Below, piece after piece: positions 8,986 through 18,049 of a stretch of 51,434 nt of DNA (positions within the stretch are counted from its first letter, which is position 1; every line of letters begins with the position of its first letter). Both the position numbers and the translations under genes were made by a program. The notes beneath the pieces were generated by a model, which worked only from the letters and a program-made list of their open reading frames with translations, was not told the DNA's origin and did no database searches. The stretch spans positions 1 through 51,434 of the forward strand of contig NZ_LT635833.1 of the NCBI RefSeq assembly GCF_900128475.1. The letters run 5' to 3'. The stretch is from Mediterranea massiliensis (lineage in GTDB: Bacteria > Bacteroidota > Bacteroidia > Bacteroidales > Bacteroidaceae).

Positions 8986-9558
8986 ATGTTGAACATTGTA
9001 ATTTTCGGTGCCCCCGGTTCCGGCAAGGGCACACAAAGCGAGAGAATTGTAGCAAAGTATGGCATCAACCACATCTCCACAGGTGACGTGCTGCGTGCCG
9101 AAATAAAGAACGGAACCGAGCTGGGCAAGACAGCCAAAGGTTACATCGACCAGGGCCAGCTCCTCCCCGACAACCTGATTATTGACATCCTGGCTTCCAC
9201 ACTGGACAGCTTCAAGGACTCGAAAGGCGTCATCTTCGACGGCTTCCCCCGCACCATCGCACAGGCCGAGGCTCTGAAGAAGATGCTGGCCGAACGCGGA
9301 CAGCAGGTGAGCGTGATGCTCGACCTCGACGTGCCCGAAGACGAACTGATGAAGCGCCTCATCCTGCGCGGACAGCAGTCGGGCCGTGCCGACGACAACG
9401 AGGAGACCATCAAGAAGCGTCTCACCGTTTATCACAGCCAAACCGCTCCGCTCATCGACTGGTACAAGCAGGAAGGCCTCTACGCGCATATCAACGGACT
9501 GGGCGAGCTGGAGACCATCACTGCCGACATCTGCAAGGCGATTGACGCAGTGAAGTAA
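8986..9558 (+). CDS. adk: Adenylate kinase, short form
   Basis: A 190-residue enzyme interconverting ATP + AMP and 2 ADP. The P-loop is GAPGSGKGT (8-16), the AMP-binding region holds STGDVLR (31-37) and FDGFPRT (about 84-90), and the short LID (LRGQQSGRADDNEET) makes it the AK1-like form without the zinc-bearing LID insert of many bacteria. The short form is usual in Bacteroidetes. A hairpin with a T-tract ends the transcript 30 bp downstream. Confidence 0.95.
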   Translation: MLNIVIFGAPGSGKGTQSERIVAKYGINHISTGDVLRAEIKNGTELGKTAKGYIDQGQLLPDNLIIDILASTLDSFKDSKGVIFDGFPRTIAQAEALKKMLAERGQQVSVMLDLDVPEDELMKRLILRGQQSGRADDNEETIKKRLTVYHSQTAPLIDWYKQEGLYAHINGLGELETITADICKAIDAVK

Positions 9559-9587
9559 ACCGCTTCGCGCTACAAGCAAACACTCAC

Positions 9588-9656
9588 CACAGATTACACG
9601 GATTCGCACAGATTGTTTTCAATCGTCTGTAACGGTCTGCGTAATCTGTGTTTTTT
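9588..9656 (+). terminator. adk terminator, word-repeat hairpin family C
   Basis: An imperfect stem with outer arms CACAGATTAC (9588-9597) and GTAATCTGTG (9641-9650), followed by six Ts (9651-9656), as expected of an intrinsic terminator for adk. The GATTAC and CACAGATT words recur in the hairpins at 17023-17080 and 49627-49705. Confidence 0.7.
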
Positions 9657-9678
9657 ATATCCGCACGGAGCCTTCCGC

Positions 9679-10077
9679 TCACTTTGCCAGCTCCAGTTCC
9701 ACCCACTCCACCTTGTCGGGCACCAGCGTACGGCTCGTCACCTTGCCGTTCTGTGCCCGTCGGTATTCGGGGATGAAACGCACGCGTACCTCGGTAAACT
9801 GCTGGGCCGACACCTCCTCGGGCGTATCCACGCCCTGCCCGTTGGCCTTTCCCGCCAGGTAAAATGTGCCCAATCCGTCCAACTTGACCGAATAACCGGC
9901 CTCCATGATGCCGCCCAGCACCTCGCCCAGTCCCAAGAGCACGGCATACGTGTCGCCCTTGCTCACCGTTGAAATCTGTGATAACCGCTCGGCCACTTCC
10001 ATCGTATCCACCGCCCGCAATGTCAGCGAACGCGGATACCATTTTCCTTTCTGCTTCTGTTTCTTGAAATAAGCCAT
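9679..10077 (-). CDS. HU-like DNA-binding protein (Bacteroidales family)
   Basis: A 132-residue member of the HU-related histone-like family found in Bacteroides and Porphyromonas (the TIGR01201-type family). The basic N-terminus (KKQKQKGKWYPR) precedes an HU-like fold: helical dimerisation region at about 25-60, then LDGLGTFYL (66-74) at the start of the beta-arm region. It presumably binds DNA without strict sequence specificity. The leader region upstream holds three 22-bp dyad repeats, which could be autoregulatory; that is inference. Confidence 0.8.
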   Translation of the reverse strand: MAYFKKQKQKGKWYPRSLTLRAVDTMEVAERLSQISTVSKGDTYAVLLGLGEVLGGIMEAGYSVKLDGLGTFYLAGKANGQGVDTPEEVSAQQFTEVRVRFIPEYRRAQNGKVTSRTLVPDKVEWVELELAK

Positions 10078-10156
10078 ATCTTCTCTTCTGTTAAAGTGTT
10101 ACTTCATACCTGATCCCTCAGGGAGTAAGGGGGGCATCCTATATAGGTTTCCCTAC

Positions 10157-10218
10157 AATCATGTTACTTGATTCCATAAATCAACCTACTTGATTCATAC
10201 AATCCAGTTACTTGATTC
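10157..10218. repeat. 22-bp tandem dyad array 1 (three units)
   Basis: The core TACTTGATTC occurs at 10165, 10187 and 10209, an exact 22-bp period. Each unit is a 17-bp odd-centred dyad of the type AATCAnGTtACnTGATT: unit 1 (10157-10173) has one mismatched pair, unit 2 (10179-10195) has perfect six-base outer arms, and unit 3 (10201-10217) has one mismatched pair. Five-base linkers separate the dyads. The array lies 80-140 bp upstream of the HU-like start and downstream of its predicted -7 element. Confidence 0.8.
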
Positions 10219-10230
10219 CCCCCTCAGCTA

Positions 10231-10238
10231 CAAAGATA
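10231..10238 (-). promoter_or_regulatory. -7 element for the HU-like gene
   Basis: TATCTTTG on the minus strand matches TAnnTTTG. If used, the mRNA leader would be about 145 nt and would contain the 22-bp dyad array. Confidence 0.5.
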
Positions 10239-10300
10239 ACATACCCGAAGCATATATGCAAGCCTGACAAGGCAGTATCTTCACATCATAAAATTACAGA

Positions 10301-10332
10301 CTTGCAGCACGAAAAAATTTTATTTACATTTG
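10301..10332 (+). promoter_or_regulatory. Promoter for the DUF5700 gene
   Basis: CTTG (10301-10304), then 20 bases, then TACATTTG (10325-10332), close to the Bacteroidetes consensus and 60 bp before the ATG at 10392. Confidence 0.55.
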
Positions 10333-10391
10333 TCGCTGTTAAACAATGATTTTTTACTGAACTTATGTTTTACTTAATCACTCATTTACAC

Positions 10392-11495
10392 ATGAAACAC
10401 TGTATCATCACCATCTGCCTTCTGGCATCCTTCGTTGGGGGCATCCAGGCACAGACCACTCCAAGATATTCCATCGAATCGGCCGTCCGATTCATCGAAC
10501 TGGCACGGGCTGCCGAACAGGGGAAGCAACCTTCCGAAGCCGATTGGGAAGCATTGTTTGCGACCAAAGGCTATCAGTCGTTCTTCAGTATCCGCACCGA
10601 TTGGAAAGAATGGCAGCAGAATATCCGCAAGGCATTCACCACAGTCTTCGACCCTGCCTGCCGGGCCATGGCCGACAGCATCGCCCTGCAACCGATGGCA
10701 ACGGACGCGCCTTTTGAAAATTACTTTATCGTAAACTTCTATCAGATCCGCCAGCGGATGGATTCGCTGGAACATTTCTTGCACCATTCTGATTTTGAAC
10801 AACTCATGAAACAGGCATACAGCCGGGTGAAAGAGTTCCTGCCGGCTGATGCGAAAGATTTGCCCCTGGCCGACCTGCCGATGTTCTATCTGGCTTTCGA
10901 CCCGGAGTCGCGCGCCATGGGCGGAGCCGTATTCTTCGACATCAACCAGGTGTATGAGGACGGCAAGGAAGGGTTCATCAACACAGCTGCCCACGAACTG
11001 CACCATCACTACATGGATGCGCTCTGGGACTTGCGCTATCCGAAGGACTCGGACGACCCGGCACTGACGGCTCTCGTATACAACCAAATGGAAGGCACGG
11101 CCGACCTCATCAGCAAACCTGAAATGCCCGTCACCAAACTGGGACTATACGGGCCGGAGATTGTCAAGATGTACAACGACGACTATGCCGCAACCCCCGA
11201 AGTACTGAAACAACTTGACAACCTGACGTGCGACTATGCAGCCGGAAAAATTACAGCCGAGCAATTTGAAGAGGCCGCCGGCTGCGCCCACTTTGGAGGA
11301 CATACCACCGGCGACTACATGGTATTTCTCATCCGTGACCAATTGGGGCTTCAGACTGCCATCGACTGTTTTTGCGACATACCGGCCTTCGTCCGCCGCT
11401 ACAACGAAGCAGCCGCCAAAGCCGACACTTATGTCTTTTCCGATGCATTTGTGCAATATATAGACAAGGTGTGCCAAGAAATGAAAGGCGAATAG
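10392..11495 (+). CDS. Secreted DUF5700-type putative zinc metalloprotease
   Basis: A 367-residue protein with a signal peptide (MKHCIITICLLASFVGGIQA, residues 1-20). The HELHH motif at 201-205, inside AAHELHHHYMDAL, is an HExxH zinc-binding site with the catalytic glutamate. I recognise the DUF5700 putative Zn-dependent protease family. The start at 10392 begins the signal peptide; an ATG nine codons earlier is less natural. The gene stands alone with its own promoter. Its substrate is unknown and the proteolytic role is inferred from the motif. Confidence 0.75.
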   Translation: MKHCIITICLLASFVGGIQAQTTPRYSIESAVRFIELARAAEQGKQPSEADWEALFATKGYQSFFSIRTDWKEWQQNIRKAFTTVFDPACRAMADSIALQPMATDAPFENYFIVNFYQIRQRMDSLEHFLHHSDFEQLMKQAYSRVKEFLPADAKDLPLADLPMFYLAFDPESRAMGGAVFFDINQVYEDGKEGFINTAAHELHHHYMDALWDLRYPKDSDDPALTALVYNQMEGTADLISKPEMPVTKLGLYGPEIVKMYNDDYAATPEVLKQLDNLTCDYAAGKITAEQFEEAAGCAHFGGHTTGDYMVFLIRDQLGLQTAIDCFCDIPAFVRRYNEAAAKADTYVFSDAFVQYIDKVCQEMKGE

Positions 11496-11528
11496 CTTCC
11501 TATATCCTAATGTATGCGAAATTATTCG

Positions 11529-11536
11529 TATCTTTG
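11529..11536 (+). promoter_or_regulatory. -7 element for obgE
   Basis: TATCTTTG matches TAnnTTTG and lies 27 bp upstream of the obgE ATG. Confidence 0.5.
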
Positions 11537-11563
11537 CCAACGCATCTATAATATTATAGCATT

Positions 11564-12745
11564 ATGGCAGAATCGAACTTTGTAGACTATGTAAAGATAT
11601 ACTGCCGCTCGGGCAAGGGCGGCCGAGGTTCCACACACATGCGCCGCGCCAAATACGTGCCCAACGGAGGGCCTGACGGTGGCGACGGCGGACGCGGGGG
11701 GCACGTCATCCTGCGCGGCAACCGCAACTATTGGACCCTGCTCCACCTGCGCTACGACCGCCACATCATGGCCGGTCACGGCGAATCGGGTTCCAAGAAC
11801 CGCAGCTTCGGCAAAGACGGCGAGGACAAGGTCATCGAGGTGCCCTGCGGCACGGTGGTCTACAACGCCGAGACGGGCGAGTACATCTGCGACGTCACCG
11901 AACACGGACAGGAAGTGATCCTGCTGAAGGGAGGACGCGGCGGACTGGGCAACTGGCACTTCAAGACGGCTACCCGTCAGGCTCCGCGCTTCGCACAACC
12001 CGGCGAACCGATGCAGGAGATGACCGTCATCATGGAGCTGAAGCTGCTGGCCGACGTCGGACTGGTGGGCTTCCCCAATGCCGGCAAGTCAACTCTGCTA
12101 TCGGCCGTATCGTCAGCCAAGCCGAAGATAGCCAACTATCCGTTCACCACGATGGAGCCCAACCTGGGCATCGTGTCCTACCGTGAAGGCAAGTCGTTCG
12201 TCATGGCCGACATCCCCGGCATCATCGAAGGAGCCAGTGAAGGCCGCGGACTGGGTCTGCGCTTCCTGCGCCACATCGAACGCAACTCGCTGTTGCTCTT
12301 CATGGTACCCGCCGACAGCGACGACATCACCAAGGAATACAACATCCTGCTGAACGAGTTGAAGAACTTCAACCCCGAAATGCTGGACAAGCAGCGCGTA
12401 CTGGCCATCACCAAGTGCGACATGCTGGACCAGGAACTGATGGACGAGATAGAGCCTACCCTGCCCCAGGACGTGCCCCACGTGTTCATCTCCGCCATCT
12501 CGGGCCTCGGCATCAACGTACTGAAGGATATCCTGTGGGAGGAACTAAACAAGGAGAGCAACAAGATTGAGGGCAAGATAGAAAGCATCGCCCACCGCCC
12601 CAAGGACATGAGCCACCTGAAGGAGGAGCTGGCCGACGAAGGCGAAGACGAGGACCTCAGCATCGAGTATGTGGACGAGGACGACATCGAAGACCTCGAG
12701 GACTTCGAATACGAGGAAGAGGACTGGGAGGACGACAAGCAATGA
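11564..12745 (+). CDS. obgE: GTPase ObgE
   Basis: A 393-residue Obg GTPase involved in 50S ribosome maturation and stress control. Residues 1-158 are the glycine-rich Obg domain. The GTPase domain has G1 GFPNAGKST (169-177), G3 DIPG (216-219) and G4 TKCD (283-286). The C-terminal 40 residues are strikingly acidic ([17 protein letters not shown] and following), a lineage-specific tail. The stop overlaps the start of pgeF by four bases (ATGA), so the two are translationally coupled. Confidence 0.97.
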   Translation: MAESNFVDYVKIYCRSGKGGRGSTHMRRAKYVPNGGPDGGDGGRGGHVILRGNRNYWTLLHLRYDRHIMAGHGESGSKNRSFGKDGEDKVIEVPCGTVVYNAETGEYICDVTEHGQEVILLKGGRGGLGNWHFKTATRQAPRFAQPGEPMQEMTVIMELKLLADVGLVGFPNAGKSTLLSAVSSAKPKIANYPFTTMEPNLGIVSYREGKSFVMADIPGIIEGASEGRGLGLRFLRHIERNSLLLFMVPADSDDITKEYNILLNELKNFNPEMLDKQRVLAITKCDMLDQELMDEIEPTLPQDVPHVFISAISGLGINVLKDILWEELNKESNKIEGKIESIAHRPKDMSHLKEELADEGEDEDLSIEYVDEDDIEDLEDFEYEEEDWEDDKQ

Positions 12746-13560
12746 GCCGCCTCAGCCCCGACAAACGAATGTTGGAGTATGCATTAAACGATGCATGCTC
12801 CGACATTTTTGCTTTCAGCACCACCCGCCACGGCGGCGTCAGCACAAGCACCTACGCCTCGCTGAACTGCACACCCTACACAGACGACTCGGCCGAGAAC
12901 GTCCTCCGCAACCAGGAACTACTCCTGCAAGCCCTGCCGCAACGCCCCCAGGAGCTCGTCATCCCCTGGCAGACACACGGCACGGCCTCCCTCGTCATCG
13001 ACACCGACTACCTGCAGGCCGACCCGCAGACACGCCACGAACGCCTGCAAAGCATCGACGCCCTTATCACCTGCGAGCCGGGCATCTGCCTCTGCATCTC
13101 GACGGCCGACTGCATTCCTATTCTATTGTATGACCAAAGGCACCGCGCCATCGCCGCCGTCCATGCCGGCTGGCGGGGAACGGTGAACCGCATCGTTCGG
13201 CACACGCTGGAGCGGATGCAAACGCTCTACGGCACGGAGGGCAAAGACGTGCAGGCTGTTATCGGCCCCGGCATCTCGCTTGCCGCCTTCGAGGTGGGCG
13301 AAGAGGTGTACGAAGCCTTCCGCACCGCCGACTTCCCCATGCCCTACATCGCCGAATGGCACAACGACACCCACAAGCACCACATCGACCTGTGGGCCGC
13401 CAACCAGCTGCAACTGCTGGACTTCGGCTTGCCCGACACGCAGATAGAAACCGCCGGCATCTGTACCTACACCCGCCACGAAGACTTCTTCTCCGCCCGC
13501 CGGCTGGGAATCAAGTCGGGCAGGATGCTGTCGGGAATCATGATGAAGAGCTATGAGTGA
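12742..13560 (+). CDS. pgeF: PgeF/YfiH multicopper-fold protein
   Basis: A 272-residue member of the DUF152/laccase-domain family, reported elsewhere as a purine nucleoside-processing enzyme and as a peptidoglycan editing factor. The metal-site motifs are visible: TRHGGVS (28-34), the conserved [12 protein letters not shown] with a metal-ligand cysteine (about 119-130), HAGWRGT (about 137-143) and IGPGIS. It overlaps obgE by four bases. The last codons and stop lie inside the left arm of a word-repeat hairpin (13549-13636), so the extreme C-terminus may be repeat-derived. Confidence 0.88.
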   Translation: MSRLSPDKRMLEYALNDACSDIFAFSTTRHGGVSTSTYASLNCTPYTDDSAENVLRNQELLLQALPQRPQELVIPWQTHGTASLVIDTDYLQADPQTRHERLQSIDALITCEPGICLCISTADCIPILLYDQRHRAIAAVHAGWRGTVNRIVRHTLERMQTLYGTEGKDVQAVIGPGISLAAFEVGEEVYEAFRTADFPMPYIAEWHNDTHKHHIDLWAANQLQLLDFGLPDTQIETAGICTYTRHEDFFSARRLGIKSGRMLSGIMMKSYE

Positions 13561-13636
13561 CGAGCTACGAGCTACAAGTGACAAGTAATTGCGCAGCCCA
13601 CTCGTCACTCGTAGCTTGTAGCTCGTAGCTAATTAC
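13549..13636. repeat. Word-repeat hairpin, family A, copy 1
   Basis: The word AGCTACGAG is iterated on the left (13560-13582) and its complement (CTCGTAGCT, CTTGTAGCT) on the right (13604-13630), around a short loop. The left arm contains the pgeF stop codon. The same word family forms the hairpin at 47938-48049. Confidence 0.7.
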
Positions 13637-13656
13637 AAACTAAAAACTTAAGTACT

Positions 13657-14325
13657 ATGTACAACCTCACCGTATCCGAAGAACTGAAATCGCGCTGCCC
13701 CGAATACCGCGGAGCAGCCGTCTATGCCGAAGTGACCAATACGCTCCACAGCGAAGGCCTTTGGCAGGAAATAAACGCCTTTACCGACGAACTGCGTGCC
13801 GCCGACACGACCGAAGGCATCAAGCACCAACCCGCCATTGCCGCCACCCGCGAAGCCTACAAACGTTGCGGCAAGGACCCCAGCCGCTACCGTCCCTCCG
13901 CCGAAGCCCTGCGTCGGCGTCTGCTCCGCGGGCTGGAGCTGTACCAAATTGATACGCTGGTAGATCTCATCAACCTCGTCTCGCTGCGTACGGGATACAG
14001 CATCGGCGGCTTCGATGCCGACAAGATTCAAGGCACCAACCTCTGCCTGGGCATCGGACGGGCCGAAGAACCGTTCGAGGGCATCGGCCGCGGCGTGCTC
14101 AACATTGAAGGCCTGCCCGTCTTCCGCGATGCCGCAGGAGGTATCGGCACCCCTACCAGCGACAACGAACGCACCAAGATGGACGTCGGTACCCGCCACA
14201 TACTGGCCGTCATCAACGGTTACGACGGCGACACGACCCGCCTACAACAGGCAGCCGAAATGACACAGGAACTTTTAAGAAAATACGCTTCGTCCGACGG
14301 TGGAAGCATCCATTACTTCGAATGA
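13657..14325 (+). CDS. B3/B4 tRNA-binding-domain protein
   Basis: A 222-residue protein consisting of the B3/B4 domain known from the beta subunit of phenylalanyl-tRNA synthetase, where it carries the editing site. As a free-standing protein it may hydrolyse mischarged aminoacyl-tRNA, but this is unproven. Family-typical segments include the RCGKDPSRYRPSAEAL stretch (about 67-82) and GxDxxKIQG near 112-120. The stop overlaps the M23 peptidase start by four bases, so the genes are coupled. Confidence 0.8.
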   Translation: MYNLTVSEELKSRCPEYRGAAVYAEVTNTLHSEGLWQEINAFTDELRAADTTEGIKHQPAIAATREAYKRCGKDPSRYRPSAEALRRRLLRGLELYQIDTLVDLINLVSLRTGYSIGGFDADKIQGTNLCLGIGRAEEPFEGIGRGVLNIEGLPVFRDAAGGIGTPTSDNERTKMDVGTRHILAVINGYDGDTTRLQQAAEMTQELLRKYASSDGGSIHYFE

Positions 14326-14954
14326 AAACATCGCTCATCATCCTCATCGGCTTTCTGCTGACCCTACCAGTGCATGCCCAGCAGAAGGCAGGCGCCTTCT
14401 CCAACATGGAGGTGAACCACATCCGCGTGGCTACGCCGGGACTATTCGACAAGACCAAAACCATCCTGCTGCACCTCGACAGCCTGGAGCAGAAGGACTA
14501 TTGCTTCCCCCTGCCCGGCGGCAAGGTCATCTCGCCCTACGGACGGGGAGGCGGACGGCACACGGGCGTAGACATCAAGACCCGGGCCAACGACACCATC
14601 CGCAGTGCCTTCGGCGGCGTGGTACGCATGTCGAAGCCCTACAGCGCCTATGGCAACGTCATCGTGGTGCGCCACCCCTCCGGCCTGGAGACCGTCTACA
14701 GCCACAACTCCAGGAACCTGGTACACAGCGGCGACACCGTCAAGGCCGGCCAGGCCATTGCCCTGACAGGACGCACGGGGCGCGCCACTACCGAGCACCT
14801 GCACTTCGAGACACGCATAAACGGCCAGCACTTCAACCCCAACATTCTCTTCAACATGAAAGAAGAAAGCCTGCGGCACGAATGCATCCGCTGTACCAAG
14901 AACGCGAACGGCATCGTCGTCAGGCCGGTGTTGAAAAATAACGGTGCGAAGTGA
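14322..14954 (+). CDS. Secreted M23 family metallopeptidase
   Basis: A 210-residue protein with a signal peptide (1-19, cleavage after HA). The LytM-type zinc site is complete: H80 and D84 in GRHTGVD, and H159 and H161 in EHLHFE. It is therefore predicted to be an active peptidoglycan endopeptidase in the periplasm. The C-terminal 35 residues contain a CIRC motif. It is coupled by a four-base overlap to the B3/B4 gene. No coiled coil precedes the domain, unlike EnvC or NlpD. Confidence 0.88.
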   Translation: MKTSLIILIGFLLTLPVHAQQKAGAFSNMEVNHIRVATPGLFDKTKTILLHLDSLEQKDYCFPLPGGKVISPYGRGGGRHTGVDIKTRANDTIRSAFGGVVRMSKPYSAYGNVIVVRHPSGLETVYSHNSRNLVHSGDTVKAGQAIALTGRTGRATTEHLHFETRINGQHFNPNILFNMKEESLRHECIRCTKNANGIVVRPVLKNNGAK

Positions 14955-14976
14955 TAGGGTTTTCGAAACGATTCAC

Positions 14977-14984
14977 TAACTTTG
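14977..14984 (+). promoter_or_regulatory. -7 element for phoH-purC
   Basis: TAACTTTG matches TAnnTTTG, 32 bp before the phoH ATG. Confidence 0.5.
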
Positions 14985-15016
14985 CAAGGCATTTCAATGA
15001 ACATTAAACCATATCA

Positions 15017-16024
15017 ATGATAGAAAAACTGATTGTCCTCGAAGATATCGACCCCGTCATCTTTTACGGCGTAAACAACGCCAACATGCAGCTGATAAAA
15101 GCCCTTTACCCCAAACTGCGCATTGTGGCGCGCGGCAATGTCATCAAGGTGCTGGGCGACGAGGAGGAAATGTGTGCCTTCGAAGAGAATATCGTCAAGC
15201 TGGAGAAGCATTGCGCCGAATACAACTCGCTGAAAGAGGAAGCCATTATCGACATCATCAAGGGCAATGCGCCTCAGGCGGAGAAGAGCGGCAACGTCAT
15301 CGTGTTCAGCGTGACGGGCAAACCCATCATCCCCCGGAGCGAGAACCAGCAGAAACTGGTGGATGCCTTCCACAAGAATGATATGGTGTTTGCCATCGGC
15401 CCGGCCGGATCGGGCAAGACCTACACCGCCATCGCCCTGGCCGTGCGTGCCCTGAAGAACAAGGAAATTAAGAAAATCATCCTCAGCCGCCCCGCCGTGG
15501 AGGCAGGCGAGAAGCTCGGCTTCCTGCCCGGCGACATGAAGGACAAGATAGACCCGTACCTGCAACCGCTCTACGACGCCCTGCAGGACATGATACCCGC
15601 CGCCAAACTGAAGGAATACATGGAGCTGAACATCATCCAGATAGCTCCGCTGGCCTTCATGCGCGGACGTACGCTGAACGACGCCGTCGTTATCCTCGAC
15701 GAGGCACAGAACACCACTACCGCCCAAATCAAGATGTTCCTCACCCGCATGGGCATGAACACCAAGATGATCGTGACGGGCGACATGACACAGATTGACC
15801 TTCCCTCCTCGCAAACCTCCGGCCTCGTACAGGCTCTGAAGATATTGAAAGGAGTAAAGGGCATCAGCTTCATCGAGCTGAACAAAAAGGATATCGTCCG
15901 TCACAAACTGGTGACACAGATTGTGGAGGCGTACGAGAAGTTTGAAAAAGAGCAGAAAGCGGAACGCGAACGTCAAAAAGAAGAAAAGAAAAGCCAAGCA
16001 ACCAATACTAATCAAAATACATAA
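15017..16024 (+). CDS. phoH: PhoH family ATPase
   Basis: A 335-residue cytoplasmic ATPase of the PhoH/PhoL type, related to superfamily I helicases and linked to RNA or ribosome metabolism. Walker A is GPAGSGKT (128-135) and Walker B is VVILDEAQ (224-231). An N-terminal domain of about 110 residues precedes the ATPase core, as is usual for the family. The last 30 residues are a lysine- and glutamate-rich tail. purC starts five bases after the stop, forming a two-gene operon. Confidence 0.93.
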   Translation: MIEKLIVLEDIDPVIFYGVNNANMQLIKALYPKLRIVARGNVIKVLGDEEEMCAFEENIVKLEKHCAEYNSLKEEAIIDIIKGNAPQAEKSGNVIVFSVTGKPIIPRSENQQKLVDAFHKNDMVFAIGPAGSGKTYTAIALAVRALKNKEIKKIILSRPAVEAGEKLGFLPGDMKDKIDPYLQPLYDALQDMIPAAKLKEYMELNIIQIAPLAFMRGRTLNDAVVILDEAQNTTTAQIKMFLTRMGMNTKMIVTGDMTQIDLPSSQTSGLVQALKILKGVKGISFIELNKKDIVRHKLVTQIVEAYEKFEKEQKAERERQKEEKKSQATNTNQNT

Positions 16025-16029
16025 TAGTT

Positions 16030-16977
16030 ATGAAACAAGCATTAACTAAAACGGACTATCATTTTCCTGGCCAGAAGAGTGTGTATCACGGAAAAGTACG
16101 TGACGTGTACAACATCAACGACGAAAAGCTCGTCATGGTAGCAACCGACCGTATCTCGGCCTTCGACGTCATCCTGCCGAAAGGCATCCCCTTCAAGGGC
16201 CAAATGCTGAATCAGATTGCCGCCAAGTTCCTGGATGCCACAACAGACATCTGCCCCAACTGGAAGCTGGCTACACCCGATCCGATGGTAACCGTCGGCG
16301 TGCTGTGCCAAGGTTTCCCTGTGGAAATGATTGTACGCGGCTACCTCTGTGGTTCGGCCTGGCGTGCCTACAAGAGCGGTGTACGCGAAATCTGCGGTGT
16401 ACGTCTGCCCGAAGGCATGAAGGAAAACCAGAAGTTCCCCGAACCCATCATCACTCCGACAACCAAAGCTGAAATCGGCGAACACGATGCCGACATCTCC
16501 AAGGAAGAAATCCTGGCACGCGGCCTGGCCACTCCTGAAGAATATGCCCTGCTGGAGAAGTACACACTGGCCCTCTTCCAGCGCGGTACGGAAATCGCAG
16601 CCGCACGCGGCCTCATCCTGGTAGACACCAAATACGAGTTCGGCAAGCACAACGGTCAGATTTATCTGATGGACGAAATCCATACGCCCGACTCCAGCCG
16701 CTACTTCTACAGCGAAGGCTACGAAGAGCGCTTTGCCAAAGGCGAACCGCAGAAACAGCTCTCCAAGGAGTTTGTACGCGAATGGCTGATGGACAACGGT
16801 TTCCAGGGAAAGGCCGGACAACAGGTGCCCGAGATGACCGACGAGATCGTCACTTCGATCAGCGAACGCTACATCGAGCTGTACGAGCACATCACCGGCG
16901 AGAAGTTCGTCCGTGAGACAAGCGAAGACATCGCTGCCCGCATCGAAAAGAACGTAACGGAATATCTGAGCAAGTAA
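16030..16977 (+). CDS. purC: SAICAR synthase
   Basis: A 315-residue phosphoribosylaminoimidazole-succinocarboxamide synthase joining CAIR and aspartate in de novo purine synthesis. Signatures include GKVRDVY (21-27), [17 protein letters not shown] (about 38-54) and the VDTKYEFG motif near 200. The length matches the long, Bacteroidetes/yeast-like form with a C-terminal extension. It shares a transcript with phoH and ends at a word-repeat hairpin with a T-tract. Confidence 0.96.
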   Translation: MKQALTKTDYHFPGQKSVYHGKVRDVYNINDEKLVMVATDRISAFDVILPKGIPFKGQMLNQIAAKFLDATTDICPNWKLATPDPMVTVGVLCQGFPVEMIVRGYLCGSAWRAYKSGVREICGVRLPEGMKENQKFPEPIITPTTKAEIGEHDADISKEEILARGLATPEEYALLEKYTLALFQRGTEIAAARGLILVDTKYEFGKHNGQIYLMDEIHTPDSSRYFYSEGYEERFAKGEPQKQLSKEFVREWLMDNGFQGKAGQQVPEMTDEIVTSISERYIELYEHITGEKFVRETSEDIAARIEKNVTEYLSK

Positions 16978-17022
16978 CGCAAGCTAAGAAGAAGCGCACC
17001 AGCTTCGGACATACATACAATG

Positions 17023-17087
17023 ACGCGGATTACGCGGAATCAGAGGGATTTCTTCATCCCAAGTTCCACGCAATCCGCGTCTGTTTT
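17023..17087 (+). terminator. purC terminator, word-repeat hairpin family C
   Basis: Outer arms ACGCGGATTACGCGGAA (17023-17039) and TTCCACGCAATCCGCGT (17064-17080) pair with few mismatches, an inner GGGAT/ATCCC stem extends the hairpin, and CTGTTTTT follows. It fits an intrinsic terminator for phoH-purC and faces the convergent hip operon. Confidence 0.65.
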
Positions 17088-17110
17088 TACCAAGTCCGTC
17101 CACCAGCCTG

Positions 17111-18049
17111 TCAGCGCAGCATCACCACACGGCGTAAGATAAGTCTCTTGTACTGCCGCTTCAAGTCGTCGGGCAGGAAAGAGCTGTCTATCAGTTCGAA
17201 CCACTTGGGCAAGGCCCGACTGAAACGACGGGAAAGGTTTTCGATGACCTTCTCGTCCACCCCCGAAGCGGTGATGGCTTTATGGAAATCGGCCTTGCGC
17301 AGCCGGTTCTTCTTCCCGTTGAGCGTCAAGGCCAGCTCCTCGGTATCTTCAGGCATCACCAACGTCGTGGACAGCATGTCGTAAGCCGGAGTCAGCGTAT
17401 ATCCTCCCATCAGATTGTAAAGAGAAAAATTCTTGAGGTGCATATCCGCATTGCCCGTTATCCAACAGAACACCACCACCTCCCAGAAGTTGATGACATC
17501 CAGCTGGGGCGTAGAGGAGTAACGCCGGATCAGCTTGGCTATCTGTTCATAAGAACCTTTGTACTTGTATTCGGTAAGTCGCTCGGACAGCTGGCACATA
17601 TCCTCCATGGCTACCTTGCGCCCGTCGGGCAGACGGTCGATGCGGCGGGTAATGTAACACAATTCACCGTCGCTGAAACGTATCAGGCTGTGAGGCACCA
17701 CACTGATTTTAACAGCTTCGGCCAGATGCATGGTGACATCTTCCAATTCGGGCAAGGCGCGGTAGGACTGCGTCTGCGGCTTCAGAATAAAACGTCCCCA
17801 CAGACCTACGATGGTGAAACGGTCGGGCTCATTGCGCCCACCCCGGTTGATGTCGAGTGAAAGCTTGGCCTGCACACCGGTTAGGGTCGTCTGGCTGCGC
17901 ACCACCTTGCGTGCCAGGTCGCCCAACTGGCCCCGCACATAAGGCAGTTCGGGTGCCGTGCGGACACCGAAAAACTTGCGGGCACAGGCCGGATGAAAAT
18001 CCGTCATCCCCTCACCCAATTCCTTGTAGCAATACAGACATCGGCTCAT
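17111..18049 (-). CDS. hipT: HipT-like serine/threonine kinase toxin
   Basis: A 312-residue HipA C-terminal-type kinase, the toxin of a split HipBST system. The glycine-rich loop is TLTGVQAKLSL (55-65), the catalytic segment is GNADMHLKNFSL (199-210, D202 and N207), and the metal-binding aspartate is D224 in PAYDM. The N-terminus carries C4-x2-C7 and H19-x2-C22, a likely small zinc finger. Relatives phosphorylate aminoacyl-tRNA synthetases; the target here is unknown. Its start overlaps the hipS stop by four bases, so the kinase is translationally coupled to its antitoxin. Confidence 0.82.
   Translation of the reverse strand: MSRCLYCYKELGEGMTDFHPACARKFFGVRTAPELPYVRGQLGDLARKVVRSQTTLTGVQAKLSLDINRGGRNEPDRFTIVGLWGRFILKPQTQSYRALPELEDVTMHLAEAVKISVVPHSLIRFSDGELCYITRRIDRLPDGRKVAMEDMCQLSERLTEYKYKGSYEQIAKLIRRYSSTPQLDVINFWEVVVFCWITGNADMHLKNFSLYNLMGGYTLTPAYDMLSTTLVMPEDTEELALTLNGKKNRLRKADFHKAITASGVDEKVIENLSRRFSRALPKWFELIDSSFLPDDLKRQYKRLILRRVVMLR

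Larger units (their letters stand above)
10078..10391. other. Divergent regulatory region, HU-like and DUF5700 genes
   Basis: No gene is visible. From left to right it holds the HU-like leader, a three-unit 22-bp dyad array (10157-10218), a minus-strand -7 element (10231-10238), an AT-rich stretch and the plus-strand promoter of the DUF5700 gene (10301-10332). Confidence 0.6.
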
